In this document: positions 10,303 through 20,188 of the stretch, piece after piece
Numbering within the stretch: position 1 is the stretch's first letter
Layout of the letters: each line of letters begins with the position of its first letter
Origin: Nitzschia sp. pyKryTriq1
Lineage: Eukaryota > Bacillariophyta > Bacillariophyceae > Bacillariales > Bacillariaceae
Direction: 5' to 3'
Length of the DNA: 64,000 bases
NCBI GenBank assembly: GCA_956465555.1
Contig: OY101122.1
Location: forward strand, 2,057,001-2,121,000
Notes under the pieces: model-generated
What the model was told of the DNA's origin: nothing
The model's input: the letters and a program-made list of their open reading frames with translations, nothing else
Database searches by the model: none
Program-made: the position numbers and the translations under genes

Positions 10303-12468
10303 CTATGCTGCCGAGACTTGCGTACTACTGCAAGAACTCTCCAAAGATGCCCGACGAGTTGGCATGGAAGGAGCATCGCTACATCCCGTCGCCACGGACT
10401 CTGTGCGATCCAAGACAGCCCTCGGCGATTTACTTAGAGTAGTCGTGCTGCTGGCAGCACCAGCAACCACAGCAGCAGTCGTATCAATATCTGTTGTAGA
10501 TGTTGATGTTGATGCTGACTCGGAATGTTTTCGGTGAGGCAACTTGGGGCTGGTAGACCTTGTGGTGTTCTTCTTGTTGTCACTGGGTTTCGACGTCAGC
10601 GGGGACGATCGGCAGGAGGCCGTCCCAGCAAGGGGCGGGCCCGGGGGCGGTGGTGGAACAAGCTGGCGGCCAAAGATTCGGGGCGATGAGGACAGGGAAG
10701 AGGATGATTCGGAGCTTCGACGGACCGGTTGAGAGCAAGGAGTGAGCGTACTGTTTTGCTGCTGCTGGTATTGGCTGGGGACAACTTTTTGTTCATTTCC
10801 AACGTAATAGGTGGTCGGAGAGTCGCCTGTTGTTTCATGAGATGAGAATCGAAGAGTGTTCAAAACAGAAGTGGAAGGAGAAAAATGCTCATTTCCTCCA
10901 GAAGCAGAATTCTTCGAAAGATGAGACGTCTGACGATTATTACCCTGTTGATTGGTGGAGGTGATACTGTTGCTGAAACCTTTTAGTTCGTTGTTGCTCT
11001 GGACTAGTTGACGGTAGGAATGTTGATCTTCGAAAAAGGTACTGCTCAAAGTCAAAGATGACGTGACGCCCCAGGATTTCTTGGGTTCAATGAAGGGGCC
11101 GACAGGCGACGAAGGATGATCATCCTCGGGTTCCATTTGAAGGAAATAGGAATCTTCTCCCATGAGAGCCGACTCGAGAGTAAGAGAGGGCTGGTGAGCA
11201 GCAGCAGCAGGACTATGCCAGACCGAGTCCAAGTCGAGTGATTTTCGATTCATGGATGATCGGTGGATACCATCACGAGCCTTTCGAAGGTAGTTGCTGC
11301 GATTCCTAGTGTTGGGGGTTGCATCGTTGTCATCCTCCCCGTTGTTGAGTGGCGGTGGACCCGGCGGCAATAGATCATCGTGTTCGGAGAAAGTGCCATG
11401 TCGCGAAAGACTCGACAACAAGGCATCTGTCCTGGCTGCGTTGTTGTTGTTGGTACCGGTATTATCTTTCGTAGTAGTAGACGAGAGACTCTCTCCCTCT
11501 TCCGTCTCTTCCAGAGTAGGGGCAAGCAATGAAAGCCTCCGAAACTTGGTACTGTGACTACCACCTGATCCACGGAGCCCAGCACTGGTGGTACCAGTCC
11601 CGGAACCATCATCGTTCGTAGACGACGACGATGTTGCCAACGTCTTGCTAGCGGGGGAAGAAATAAGAAAGGAAAGGTCTTCGTCCAAAAGTTCCGTCTC
11701 GATGGTACTGATAGAAGTGGAAGAGCCTCCAAAACTGTTGAAAGTATTTGTATTGACCTCATCCGCGAAAGTAGTACGAGTACAGGTAGAGCTCCCCGTT
11801 GATGACCGCCTTGAGGGAAGACTGCCATTGGAAGGTCGTCGGCGAGGCGGACCCCCCATGCTCGTCAGAGGAGGAATATTAGTACAACCAGTAGTAGTAC
11901 TATCGCCAGCTTGGAATCGATGGTTGGAATTTCCCAACAGCAAGGTGGGAGTAGCGCTCCTATCACCATTACAAGTAGCCCCAATGGAAGATCTAGAAAG
12001 ACGTGTTCGAGGAGCATTATTGCGAGAGGACGTCAATGCAGGATCCGGCAGATTGCTTGTCATGTGCAGCTCTGCTCCTTCCATCAGAGTTGTTGGTGGA
12101 ACCACGGTGCAAGTATTGTTAAGAGTACTTCCGTTCAGATTGCTGGTGCTGGTGGTCCACGAGTCGTCCATGGTCAAGGCGGACATCAAGCTTGACACAC
12201 TGTTGTGCTGGTCGTAGTACTGCTGCTGCAGTGAAAGTTTGACTTGATCAGCAGCATCGGGAGAGATAGTTAAACCGGAACGACGATCTTGCTGAGCCCG
12301 CCCCACATAATAATTCAAACTGGAAGCAGTTGGTACACCAGTGAGACTTTCCGTGTATTCAGAATACGAATGGGAATTGTGAAAGTCTTCCTTGGGGGCT
12401 ACCATCGTGATATCGTTGTTACTTGTATTTTGCGCTGTTGTGGAAAGGTCAAGATTATGCAGAGACAT
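10303..12468 (-). CDS. Large disordered Ser/Thr/Asn-rich protein with RRxS motifs
   Basis: 721 residues from the first ATG at 12468 (MSLHNLDLS); the frame continues open upstream without another ATG. The composition is dominated by Ser, Thr and Asn, with Pro tracts (VPPPPPGPP), and no folded domain was recognised. Arg-rich phospho-site-like motifs recur: GPPRRRPS, LPSRRSS, LPHRKHS and the near-terminal PSMPTRRAS. The last resembles motifs of the low-complexity genes at 9666 and 18897. This could be a regulatory scaffold or phosphoprotein. The length and lack of stops support a real gene; an undetected short intron is possible. Confidence 0.6.
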   Translation of the reverse strand: MSLHNLDLSTTAQNTSNNDITMVAPKEDFHNSHSYSEYTESLTGVPTASSLNYYVGRAQQDRRSGLTISPDAADQVKLSLQQQYYDQHNSVSSLMSALTMDDSWTTSTSNLNGSTLNNTCTVVPPTTLMEGAELHMTSNLPDPALTSSRNNAPRTRLSRSSIGATCNGDRSATPTLLLGNSNHRFQAGDSTTTGCTNIPPLTSMGGPPRRRPSNGSLPSRRSSTGSSTCTRTTFADEVNTNTFNSFGGSSTSISTIETELLDEDLSFLISSPASKTLATSSSSTNDDGSGTGTTSAGLRGSGGSHSTKFRRLSLLAPTLEETEEGESLSSTTTKDNTGTNNNNAARTDALLSSLSRHGTFSEHDDLLPPGPPPLNNGEDDNDATPNTRNRSNYLRKARDGIHRSSMNRKSLDLDSVWHSPAAAAHQPSLTLESALMGEDSYFLQMEPEDDHPSSPVGPFIEPKKSWGVTSSLTLSSTFFEDQHSYRQLVQSNNELKGFSNSITSTNQQGNNRQTSHLSKNSASGGNEHFSPSTSVLNTLRFSSHETTGDSPTTYYVGNEQKVVPSQYQQQQNSTLTPCSQPVRRSSESSSSLSSSPRIFGRQLVPPPPPGPPLAGTASCRSSPLTSKPSDNKKNTTRSTSPKLPHRKHSESASTSTSTTDIDTTAAVVAGAASSTTTLSKSPRAVLDRTESVATGCSDAPSMPTRRASLESSCSSTQVSAA

Positions 12469-12557
12469 GACATCAAATGTACGAAGAATGGAGAGGGGCG
12501 CTTCTCGTACGAGTAGTTGTTGTGTTCTGTCCTTGCTTTCTTCCTTGTTCGTTTTGT

Positions 12558-12819
12558 CTTTTAGTTGCAAAGCTACTCCTACTAGTAGCAGACTCTAGAG
12601 CTAGCAGAGTATAGTGTAGATAGCGGTAACCCATATGTGCACGCATCATGCATCTGCAGCATGAATTACGACGTAGTAAAAAGCCCCATCGTGGAGAAAA
12701 TCCAGACCAACAACTCCGGGCGAGTTGGTGCGGTGGAAGCAAGATATAAGCCTGGAGATTGAGATTTATGGAACCATTAAGTTGTGTGCTTTTAGTTGCA
12801 AAGCTACTCCTACTAGTAG
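12558..12819. repeat. Direct repeat pair (31 bp) near the gene start
   Basis: The 31-bp word beginning CTTTTAGTTGCAAAGC and ending CTACTAGTAG occurs at 12558-12588 and again at 12789-12819, separated by 200 bp. It is identical in both copies. Confidence 0.85.
12604..12639. repeat. Dispersed repeat, copy 1
   Basis: A word starting AGCAGAGT and ending with GGTAACCCATATGTG recurs at 14327-14361, identical apart from a 1-2 base indel. The second copy abuts the right end of the MITE-like element. Confidence 0.8.
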
Positions 12820-12996
12820 ACTCTACTGGAGCGGCCGGGAAAATCAGGTTGACTGGTGGTACACCGGACAGAAGACCCAAAGGGCTTATTCTATTGTTGA
12901 ACTAAAAAAATAGAGGGATTTCAGGTTAACGTTGATTAGTCAAGATCGATATTCCTGTACATAGGGCACGGCGAAACCATCGCCAAATGTTGCGAC

Positions 12997-13100
12997 TTGC
13001 AACATTGTTGCAAAAACGATTTGCAACATTGTTGCAAAATGTGCAACATTGTTGCAAAATATGCAACATTGTTGCAAAATATGCAACATTGTTGCAAAAT
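12997..13100. repeat. Palindromic 20-bp array, cluster 1
   Basis: Five copies of the near-palindrome GCAACATTGTTGC. The last four (13021-13100) are exactly 20 bp apart, joined by AAAT plus a variable dinucleotide. The arms GCAACA and TGTTGC pair around a single central base, always T on the plus strand here. All six frames across it are largely open, so ORFs reported through it are artefacts of the repeat. Confidence 0.9.
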
Positions 13101-13200
13101 ATTGAAGGACTGATCGACAAACATACCCCATCCATGGATGCCACTGCCACGAACCGTCACGGCGACTTCATTGGCCGCCTTGGCCTTTTCATTCAAATCC
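13090..13200 (-). pseudogene. Possible SET-domain fragment between the two arrays
   Basis: On the minus strand a frame reads ...NEVAVTVRGSGIHGWGMFVDQSF, recalling the first strand of SET domains of lysine methyltransferases (V.S.IHGWG.FA). It runs straight into the palindromic array, and no catalytic core follows. Whether this is a chance match or a transposed gene fragment is undecided. Confidence 0.25.
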
Positions 13201-13270
13201 GTTGTGCCATTGTCTTACTCGTCGTCATCGTCGTCATCATCTCCTCGCCATCGCTGATGGTCGCGCTTTT

Positions 13271-13411
13271 GCAACAATGTTGCATGATGGTCGCGCTTTT
13301 GCAACATTGTTGCAAATTTTGCAACATTTGGCGATTTGCAACAATGTTGCAAAATTTGCAACAATGTGGCAAATCTGATTTGCAACAATGTTGCAAAATT
13401 TGCAACATTTG
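13271..13411. repeat. Palindromic array, cluster 2 (opposite orientation)
   Basis: Five full and some partial copies of GCAACAATGTTGC with irregular spacing. The centre base is A in most copies, the opposite of cluster 1, so the two clusters are inverted relative to each other. A 30-bp tandem duplication (GATGGTCGCGCTTTTGCAAC..., at 13257 and 13287) and two copies of GCAACATTTGGCGAT lie inside. Confidence 0.85.
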
Positions 13412-13552
13412 GCGATCGTACGAACAATACCAAGGAATTTGCTTTACCGCGCGGATACACTTTTTAATCGTGGAATTACTGGTTTTGCCCTTGCCTCACA
13501 AGACAATTTCCGTGGTCTGTCCTGCGTTCTAATCCGCAGACATTGATTTCCC

Positions 13553-14322
13553 GGCCGCTCCTGGGTGGTTCCCGAAATTGTCGTACCCAGATCCGAGTCT
13601 GGGTACGTGCGCACCAGATCTGGGTCCAGTCCGTTAGTCTGTCAGTAGTAGGGAATCTTCCTCTCCATCAGAGGCGAACTTGAGTTCTCATCCCCCAAAA
13701 AACTGTCGAGCCAGTCGAGCCTGACAATCACTTTCCTCGTCACTCGATACCTCTAACTACAGTGTGCACACTCTAGAGTTTCAAAAACTGATTCAAATCA
13801 AACAGAAGGATAACACTATTAATCTTAGAATGTCAGATAGACTGTGTCAAAAAAGATTGGCGCTCTTAGCTCTTTATCCCTTCGTTTTTGATGTGATAGT
13901 AGCAGTGAATCATTTTTCAAATTATTTTATCATGTTACTACCTTGAATTCCATTTATATCCATAAAAATGGATCCATTAAATCTGGGAAGCGGCGTTTTT
14001 ATTCTTCTTAGTGTGGTTGAGATAATGACAATGGTGGTTTATTGTTGGATGTATTCATCTGGTCCGATTATTTCTGATGAATGTATTGTTTGATGATGAT
14101 GGGATTTTGTTTTGTGTGTTGTGTGTTGTGTCGTTTGTGTGCGCTCTGAACTCCCCCTCGAAAACGCATTCGTACCAAAATATTCCCGAAATGTAAGATT
14201 CCCTTGATCTGGGTCGGCGACCCAGAAACCGGTAGTGGTTCGGGAACCACTACCGGTTTTTGCTGACGTGGCGTACCCAGACCGTACCAGTCTGGGTACT
14301 CTGACAATTTCGGGAGCGGCCC
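13553..14322. mobile_element. Candidate MITE with imperfect terminal inverted repeats
   Basis: The left end (13553-13607: GGCCGCTCC...CGAAATTGTC.GTACCCAGA...TCTGGGTACG) is the imperfect inverse of the right end (14272-14322: CGTACCCAGA...TCTGGGTAC...GACAATTTCGGGAGCGGCC). Each end is itself a hairpin through GTACCCAGA/TCTGGGTAC. There is no credible ORF inside, and the middle is AT-rich. Two further hairpins lie at 14213-14259. No target-site duplication could be assigned. Confidence 0.5.
14226..14259. repeat. Perfect 16-bp hairpin
   Basis: The arms AAACCGGTAGTGGTTC and GAACCACTACCGGTTT are separated by two bases. A second perfect hairpin (CTGGGTCG-G-CGACCCAG) lies immediately before it. Both are inside the candidate MITE. 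Confidence 0.9.
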
Positions 14323-14326
14323 ACTA

Positions 14327-14361
14327 AGCAGAGTAGTGTAGATAGCGGTAACCCATATGTG
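14327..14361. repeat. Dispersed repeat, copy 2
   Basis: Second copy of the word at 12604-12639, starting a few bases outside the right end of the candidate MITE. Confidence 0.8.
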
Positions 14362-14947
14362 GTGCGGTAAGTTGTGTGCGTGCTTGGTGGTGGCCCGACA
14401 CTGCAGTACGTACCTGCTGTACTGTACAAGCACAGCTACGAGTACGAGTTGATCCGGTACTTTTTTTAAGTTCCTGGATCCTCGGGAAAGAATTATCATG
14501 CTTATTCCAGAGAATTCGCAAATCAGTCGAAGGAGAATACCGCCTGTTTCTGAAAGCACGTGATAATGTCAACTGTTAAATGAAGGGAGGGCTTGTATTA
14601 TGTGTTTGAATAATGGATCCAGTAAATCGATGATGAGTTCGAACCGACCAGGTGTTCGAACCCGGATTGAAGATTAGACGTCATAAACGTGATCGAGACT
14701 AGACAGATATGACTGACGCGGGACTGAAAGCGGGTCATTCGAGGTTTTTACGAACTTCAAAGGAGACATTTTCATCTTCATCTTCATCTTCATCATCAGC
14801 ATCCAATCTATCAATGATCTCCTTGAGAATGAATGGACGATGCGGCGTTTCATTCGACATTGAAAGTATACCGATCGAACATGGCGGGACCGCAACAGTC
14901 TAAACAGAAAGAGAATCCGCCGATTCCACATTTTACTATTTGCTGCC

Positions 14948-15526
14948 ATGATTTCCGAAGTGGTTAACTCGTTGTTCTTGACCTACTTGGCATCGGAGTA
15001 TCTCATTGCAGAATCACTGAGGGGTGGAATTGGTCGACGGACAAGTGATGATTCGTCACTGGGGTCCATTTTGGAGTTTGTACGGGTCCGTTCCGTCTAC
15101 ATTGTGGCTTCTTTGGCCGTCGTACTTTTGGTGAATCTACTGGATCACGTCTCGGGTCTCAAAGGCGTAGTCAATGATACGTTGCAAGGCTTTTTTCACG
15201 TCCCCAAGGTTCTGTTTGCAGCTGCTGCCTATGTGATATGTCTTTACTATGATATACATCGCCGGGCACCGTTATTGACTCTTCGAACTTTTTTGAAAAA
15301 GGTTGGTTGGGCCTTTCTCAAAGTCTTGCCAGCCTATCCGTTTTTAGCCGTATTGATCAGTTTTGGCTTTCTCTTTGTCATCAATCTTTGGGAAGCCTTA
15401 GATTTGCCTATGGAATGGCTCAATGCTCCGATCTATTACGGCGTCATGTATGGCCCATTTGCTTGGGTCTATGTGAATGTCAAGCAACAAGTTCTGGTGG
15501 GCGAAGCATCTTCTCTGCCGCTATAA
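14948..15526 (+). CDS. Small multi-pass membrane protein, unknown family
   Basis: 192 residues with about four hydrophobic segments: VYIVASLAVVLLVNLL, VLFAAAAYVICLYY, FLAVLISFGFLFVINL and APIYYGVMYGPFAWVY. Charged loops such as RGGIGRRTSDDSS lie between them. No domain was recognised. The ATG at 14948 is the first in frame, and an upstream frame is closed by stops. The product lacks low-complexity tracts, which favours a real gene. It could be incomplete if an upstream exon exists. It is tail-to-tail with the UNC93-like gene, about 220 bp away. Confidence 0.5.
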   Translation: MISEVVNSLFLTYLASEYLIAESLRGGIGRRTSDDSSLGSILEFVRVRSVYIVASLAVVLLVNLLDHVSGLKGVVNDTLQGFFHVPKVLFAAAAYVICLYYDIHRRAPLLTLRTFLKKVGWAFLKVLPAYPFLAVLISFGFLFVINLWEALDLPMEWLNAPIYYGVMYGPFAWVYVNVKQQVLVGEASSLPL

Positions 15527-15745
15527 CACGAAAGCATGCTCAGAACCATAAAGGCAAATCGACCATAAAGGCAAATCGAGACAAAATAGCACCATGTCAC
15601 GTACAGCAAGAAAATTGATTGAACGAACGATGTGCCCGATATCCTTCGCATTCGATGATTCATTATTCCACTTCTTTGTCCTTGGGACGTCGTTATGCAT
15701 CCGTGCCGGTCCTGTGGATTTTGAGTTAGTCAGTCACACACTGAC

Positions 15746-17397
15746 TCACTCAGCCCCCACTACCGCCTCCAACGTTCTGGTGGGAATCTCAATGCCCGTA
15801 TCAGTGTTATCTTGCTCTTGTCGTCGTCGTTCTTGTGCCGCTTCTTTTTGAGGCTGTTGCTGTTGTTTGTCCACGCAATGTAAGCTCGAAGCCTTTTGAT
15901 ATCCGAGGACACCCGCAATGGATGAAAAGACGACAATAAGCTCAATGAGTAGAACGTATTGGTGCGAACCGTCTCGGTACGCAACACAATATCGACTTGG
16001 AGTCGAACATGGTAAACTAAAGGACACTGGTATGCATAGTGAGAGTGGCGTGTCAGAGGATTGCCTCGACGAGATATTAGTAGTCCATACATTCCAAATA
16101 CACAGATGTCTGTACGTACAAATGTATCCAATGGAACCACTCAATCCGTTCTGTACAATAATATTCGCAAATGCTCCCTCTTTTTCATACGCGAAATAAT
16201 CTGCAAAGGTAGCTTTGAGAGTTCCCTCGAACGTAGCTCGTCCCAATCCCATGAGCGAGTACACCAACAAGAGACCGCTCCATCCCCAGTTTTCTGCTTT
16301 CGGAACGAGCATGAACAAGAACCCGACCAGTCCGAAGCATACCGATCCCGCGATAAGAATCGGTCCCTTTTGTGTTTCTTCTTCGTATCGTCTCCATCGC
16401 CAACTCAAAATGGCCGCCACAGCCGATCCCCATGCGGTCAAGAGTCCCAACCATTTACCATCGGCGCCGCCACCATCCACGGTAGTAGTGGTTGTCATTG
16501 CTATGGAAACCACCTCGCCATTCACATAGGAATTGCAAAAAGCACTAGCGAATCCATACACAGCATTCAAACCAACCATATATTTCATCTTGCGATCAAA
16601 CAGGAAAAGTTGAATCGCAGCCGTAGCCTTGTACCAAATCGAAGCTGTAGAAGTAGTAGTAGGTGTGGTGTTCTTTCTTGCCGTCATCGTTGTATCGAGG
16701 TGACTTCCATCCTTTATGTCGTCGTTCTTGTTGTTGTTGTTGTCAAGATGGTCGTGTTGGTGATGCTGGACTGACGAAAAGTCGTGGACACCCAGCATGG
16801 CGACGGCAGATAGTATGGTGATGCTGGTATACAATCTGAAAACGCCCTCCCAGGACGCCAATTCGAATTCCAAAAGAAGTGTCGACAACAGTCGTAGGAA
16901 GACTTCTTCTGCCAAATACCAAAAGGCAAAGATACCCGCCAAGAGCGCCGTCGAAGAGGACGATGACGACACCGCCGGCAAAGAAGAAGAAACCACAGCA
17001 TCGGCTACCGCAAAAGCAGAAGTAGAAATACTGGAAGCTAATAGTATTCGATTCACCGCCGCTGCGTGCTCTTCCGCCGCATGAGAAAAGTACACTCCTT
17101 GAGCCGTCCACAGAAATCCCGCTCCGACACCTCCAATGGCCGCCCCCGAATAGGCCGTCCAAATAATCATCCCATCCTGCGATTGCTCCAACTTCTGCTG
17201 TTGCAAGGCGACGACAAAGCATCCCACATAGGCGACATACAAAGACATTCCCAAGACTAGTGAATTGCGGGCTCCCAGTTGTTTGACAATGTAGGTCGCT
17301 CCCAAGAGCGCCGACAGTGTGTAGGTCAAGTACAAGATGCCACTTTGCCAGGCGCCGACACTTCCCAAACGAGAAGTCGCGAGTGCCAAACAAGCTG

Positions 17398-17435
<38 letters not shown>

Positions 17436-17809
17436 GATGATAGAATAGAAACCAAAGTATGAGAAACATGAATGTCAAGGTCCGATTCTTCATGTGCAGT
17501 CAGTATTACGCAGAAATGTCAAAAAATCTCTTCTTTCTTCTTCTTCTTCTTCTTACCCACCACGCAACCATGATTAGCGCTGAAAAGGATACTCATGACT
17601 GTGAAATTGAAGAGTATTCGATCCCGATGCGCTTTCAGTATTGACATATCATCAGCATCATCATGATTACGATCTGCGCTTGGTTCATCGTCATCATCGG
17701 AGGAAATTGGCTCATACGTCGAAGATTGGCTGCCGCTCAGGAGCGACGGAAACATCAGTCGGCTGGCAGAATCATAAGAAGAATCATCCCCCCTTTTACG
17801 AGCGATCAT
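15746..17809 (-). CDS. UNC93-like MFS membrane protein
   Basis: Three exons: 17557-17809, 16120-17394 and 15746-16026, giving 602 residues. The first junction yields NHGCVVACLALATSRLG, continuous with the first membrane segment. The segments SGILYLTYTLSALLGATYIV and LGARNSLVLGMSLYVAYVGC fit the UNC-93 family. Near the C-terminus LGRATFEGTLKATFADYF and GAFANIIVQNGLSGSIGYI are also typical. The second intron (16027-16119) is 93 bp, a multiple of three and free of stops, so retention would add 31 residues; the spliced form reads GYILSFSLPC. Long His/Asn/Asp and Ser inserts lie in loops. UNC93 proteins regulate channels or receptor trafficking; the substrate is unknown. The first intron holds a (TTGA)n microsatellite near 17399-17432. 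Confidence 0.75.
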
Positions 17810-18896
17810 GATTGCTGATGGAACCCCCCGTACCGGTACAGCATGTCATTGAAGACTGGCTGTAAGTACAGTACTCGTAGCTATTCAACATGATTTATAT
17901 GATATGGCCTCCTCTCCACTCTCCAACAATACAAGTACCGGTATCCCACGTGCTTTTGTTGTATGAAGAATATAAAGCGTCATCGTCACTATGCTGCTCC
18001 GATGAGCGATCGATGCGAACGAAAGAAATGATGGCGTGTGGGTCGCGTCGTCGACGATCGATGATTCATGAAGATGACGTCACCTACCGACCTTGTACGC
18101 CGCGCCCCTCTCCGCCTCGCCAGCAATCGCGCGCTCGCCATCCCAAAGCGATCGAGGTGCCAAGTGCCAAATACCTGCTGTACAGTAGATACTCGTACTG
18201 TAAAGCTTTTGCTTGGCTGGACGTTCCGTTTGAACAAGCAACAACAACTATCCGCTAAAAGTTGCGCATGATGGAGGGAGGCGCTAATATTTATTGTTAA
18301 CACCCGGGGTGTGATAGGAATGCCAGAAGGCCTTATCATCATGACAATAATGGGGCCTTCTCGCGTTCTATTTGGCGTTAAGTAAATTGAAGTTGGATGA
18401 CCGTGCACTTTGCAACTACGCACACGCTTCTCGCTATTAATGCCCAACTTCAACCGTCGTTGATTAGTCTAAGACTACCAGTAAGTCCAGTACTAAAACT
18501 ATACCGGTACGTGAGAAACACCACTCAGTCCAGAACAGCCAAACAGTCGTTCGGAGCAGAGAACCATACCCAACGGTTCGGAGTTCCGAGCGGCGAGGCC
18601 ATAACCTTCCTGGTAATCTGTTCATTTCGAGACAGATATGCCCTTTGGGAAACCACAACATTTGCGAATTCTTATGCTTCCATACAACGCATGTTCTCTG
18701 CATTCGTTTTGAATACTGTTGCTCTACCGGTACCGGTAGAGTATTGCTCCACAAAATAGGCCGGAAATAAACCGACCGAGGAAAGGCACAATACGCAGTT
18801 ATACTCGTAGTTGATAGCATCATCATACTATCACTACGAGTCTTTTGCTACAAGAGCAAGAAGAAGAAAGCAAGAACAACAGCAACAAAAACAACA
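17810..18896. other. Intergenic, no convincing gene
   Basis: Divergent 5' regions of the UNC93-like gene and the 18897 gene, over 1 kb. It contains many TACCGGTA/GTACTCGTAG words. A 154-codon minus-strand ORF (17989-18453) overlaps plus-strand ORFs and shows no conserved feature. Confidence 0.5.
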
Positions 18897-19895
18897 ATGG
18901 CACGAAGGAAGTTGTTAGTTCGGCAAAAGGGTGAACGCCAGCTTGGGCTCAATCTCTTTGGCAATGAAGATATTTGTGTGTTTGATCTCGAGAGCAGAAG
19001 CAGCCCTGATGGCCAGAGTCTGAGTCTTCGGAAGCAATCTAGTAGTAGTCTTGAACGTTCGCATTCTTCCAAGCTGCGGTTATCGTTCATTGCAGAGAAC
19101 GGTGCTGCTGCTGACGATTGCCAATCTGTGAGCTCGAATTGTACTGGTCTCCCCAGCCTTTCCTCTATCAATCCTGGATCTGTGGCGTGGGACGTAAGCA
19201 GCAGAGACAGTTTCCACTCGAGGAGTCAAGATTCAGTGGGGGGTCTTAGCAAGTATGGGTCAGTAGTATCGGGCGCATCCTCCTACCATGGTGATCACGA
19301 AGACACCATTAGTGTTGCTTCTTCTATTGTCGCTGATTTAGTCCTTCGGAGCAAGATGCGAATATTGCTGCGGCAGGGGGGGATTCAGGAAGCCAAAGAT
19401 GAGGGCGAGACACTCGACTGTCTGGCCCCCCGGGTTACTGTCAAGGATGAGGCAGCGATCCGACAAGACACGGAGCTCACGAAGTGGGGTTCACCTCCGA
19501 CATCGCAGCATTCTCAACGCAGTGAAATAACGGTCTGCCGTTCTTACATCGAAGACGACGACGACGCAAGAAGTAGCCCTGTGTCAGTTCGAGAAACCAG
19601 ACCGAGCCATCTACTTGCATCCAGAAACGGCGACGCGGCACCATCAATGCCTACATCTCGGGGTGTAAATAGAATGATGTCCGACACGATACCGGTCACG
19701 CCCAAGTATAACTACAGTGTTGCAATGATGAGGGGGGACAGGATGCCAGCAGTACCACGAAGGCGTTCAGCCGAGGACGCTCTGCATGGCCATACTAGCA
19801 GGTACCAGCCACCACCCAGTATCAAGGCGTTCGATGTGTTCCCATCTCTACCTCAACGACGAGGCTCCATGGGACGCCTTCATCATGAACAATGA
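18897..19895 (+). CDS. Low-complexity protein with PSLPQRRGS motif
   Basis: 332 residues from ATG 18897 (MARRKLLVRQKGER). It is Ser-rich with several Arg-rich phosphorylation-type sites. No known domain; a possible short helix is VADLVLRSKMRILLRQGGIQEAK (about residues 146-168). Three copies of a motif shared with the 8.4-12.5 kb genes lie in the second half: APSMPTSRG, MPAVPRRRSAEDAL and, near the end, FPSLPQRRGSMG. The order of blocks (acidic-Ser, Arg-rich sites, terminal PSLPxRRGS) suggests distant kinship with the 9666 protein. Function unknown. Confidence 0.6.
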   Translation: MARRKLLVRQKGERQLGLNLFGNEDICVFDLESRSSPDGQSLSLRKQSSSSLERSHSSKLRLSFIAENGAAADDCQSVSSNCTGLPSLSSINPGSVAWDVSSRDSFHSRSQDSVGGLSKYGSVVSGASSYHGDHEDTISVASSIVADLVLRSKMRILLRQGGIQEAKDEGETLDCLAPRVTVKDEAAIRQDTELTKWGSPPTSQHSQRSEITVCRSYIEDDDDARSSPVSVRETRPSHLLASRNGDAAPSMPTSRGVNRMMSDTIPVTPKYNYSVAMMRGDRMPAVPRRRSAEDALHGHTSRYQPPPSIKAFDVFPSLPQRRGSMGRLHHEQ

Positions 19896-20188
19896 TCGTC
19901 CTCGGGCGATAAAGGGCTGATTCAGCATCAGAAAGAGTAGGTAGGGGCACCAGCACGGTTCCGGTAACACGATGAATAGTTTAAGCGCTGACCCGTAGGA
20001 GTTTTTGTTAAAATTCATGCTGGGATTATTTTAGGAGTACTCGTGCAATGAAGTAGTAGCATTTCGGAAGTACTTCTAGTAGTAGATCATAGAGCGACTA
20101 GTACAAAGCATAAAGGTCTGATGGTGTATCCTCATCATCAAGCCCAGCCATGATCGCTCAAGCCGAGACATCCCTAGATAGCCCATGC

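Noticed and set aside
12997-13411. CRISPR-like array
   Set aside because: The units are directly adjacent and near-palindromic with no unique spacers, and the genome is eukaryotic.
12987-13532. 181-codon ORF through the palindromic arrays
   Set aside because: The 20-bp unit leaves all six frames open, so long ORFs such as LLQNVQHCCKICN are expected by-products.
14640-14680. tRNA T-arm-like GTTCGAACCCGG
   Set aside because: The loop has the wrong length and no cloverleaf could be built on either strand; it is a small GTTCGAAC inverted pair.
17989-18453. 154-codon minus-strand ORF
   Set aside because: It overlaps other ORFs on the plus strand and lacks any conserved pattern.
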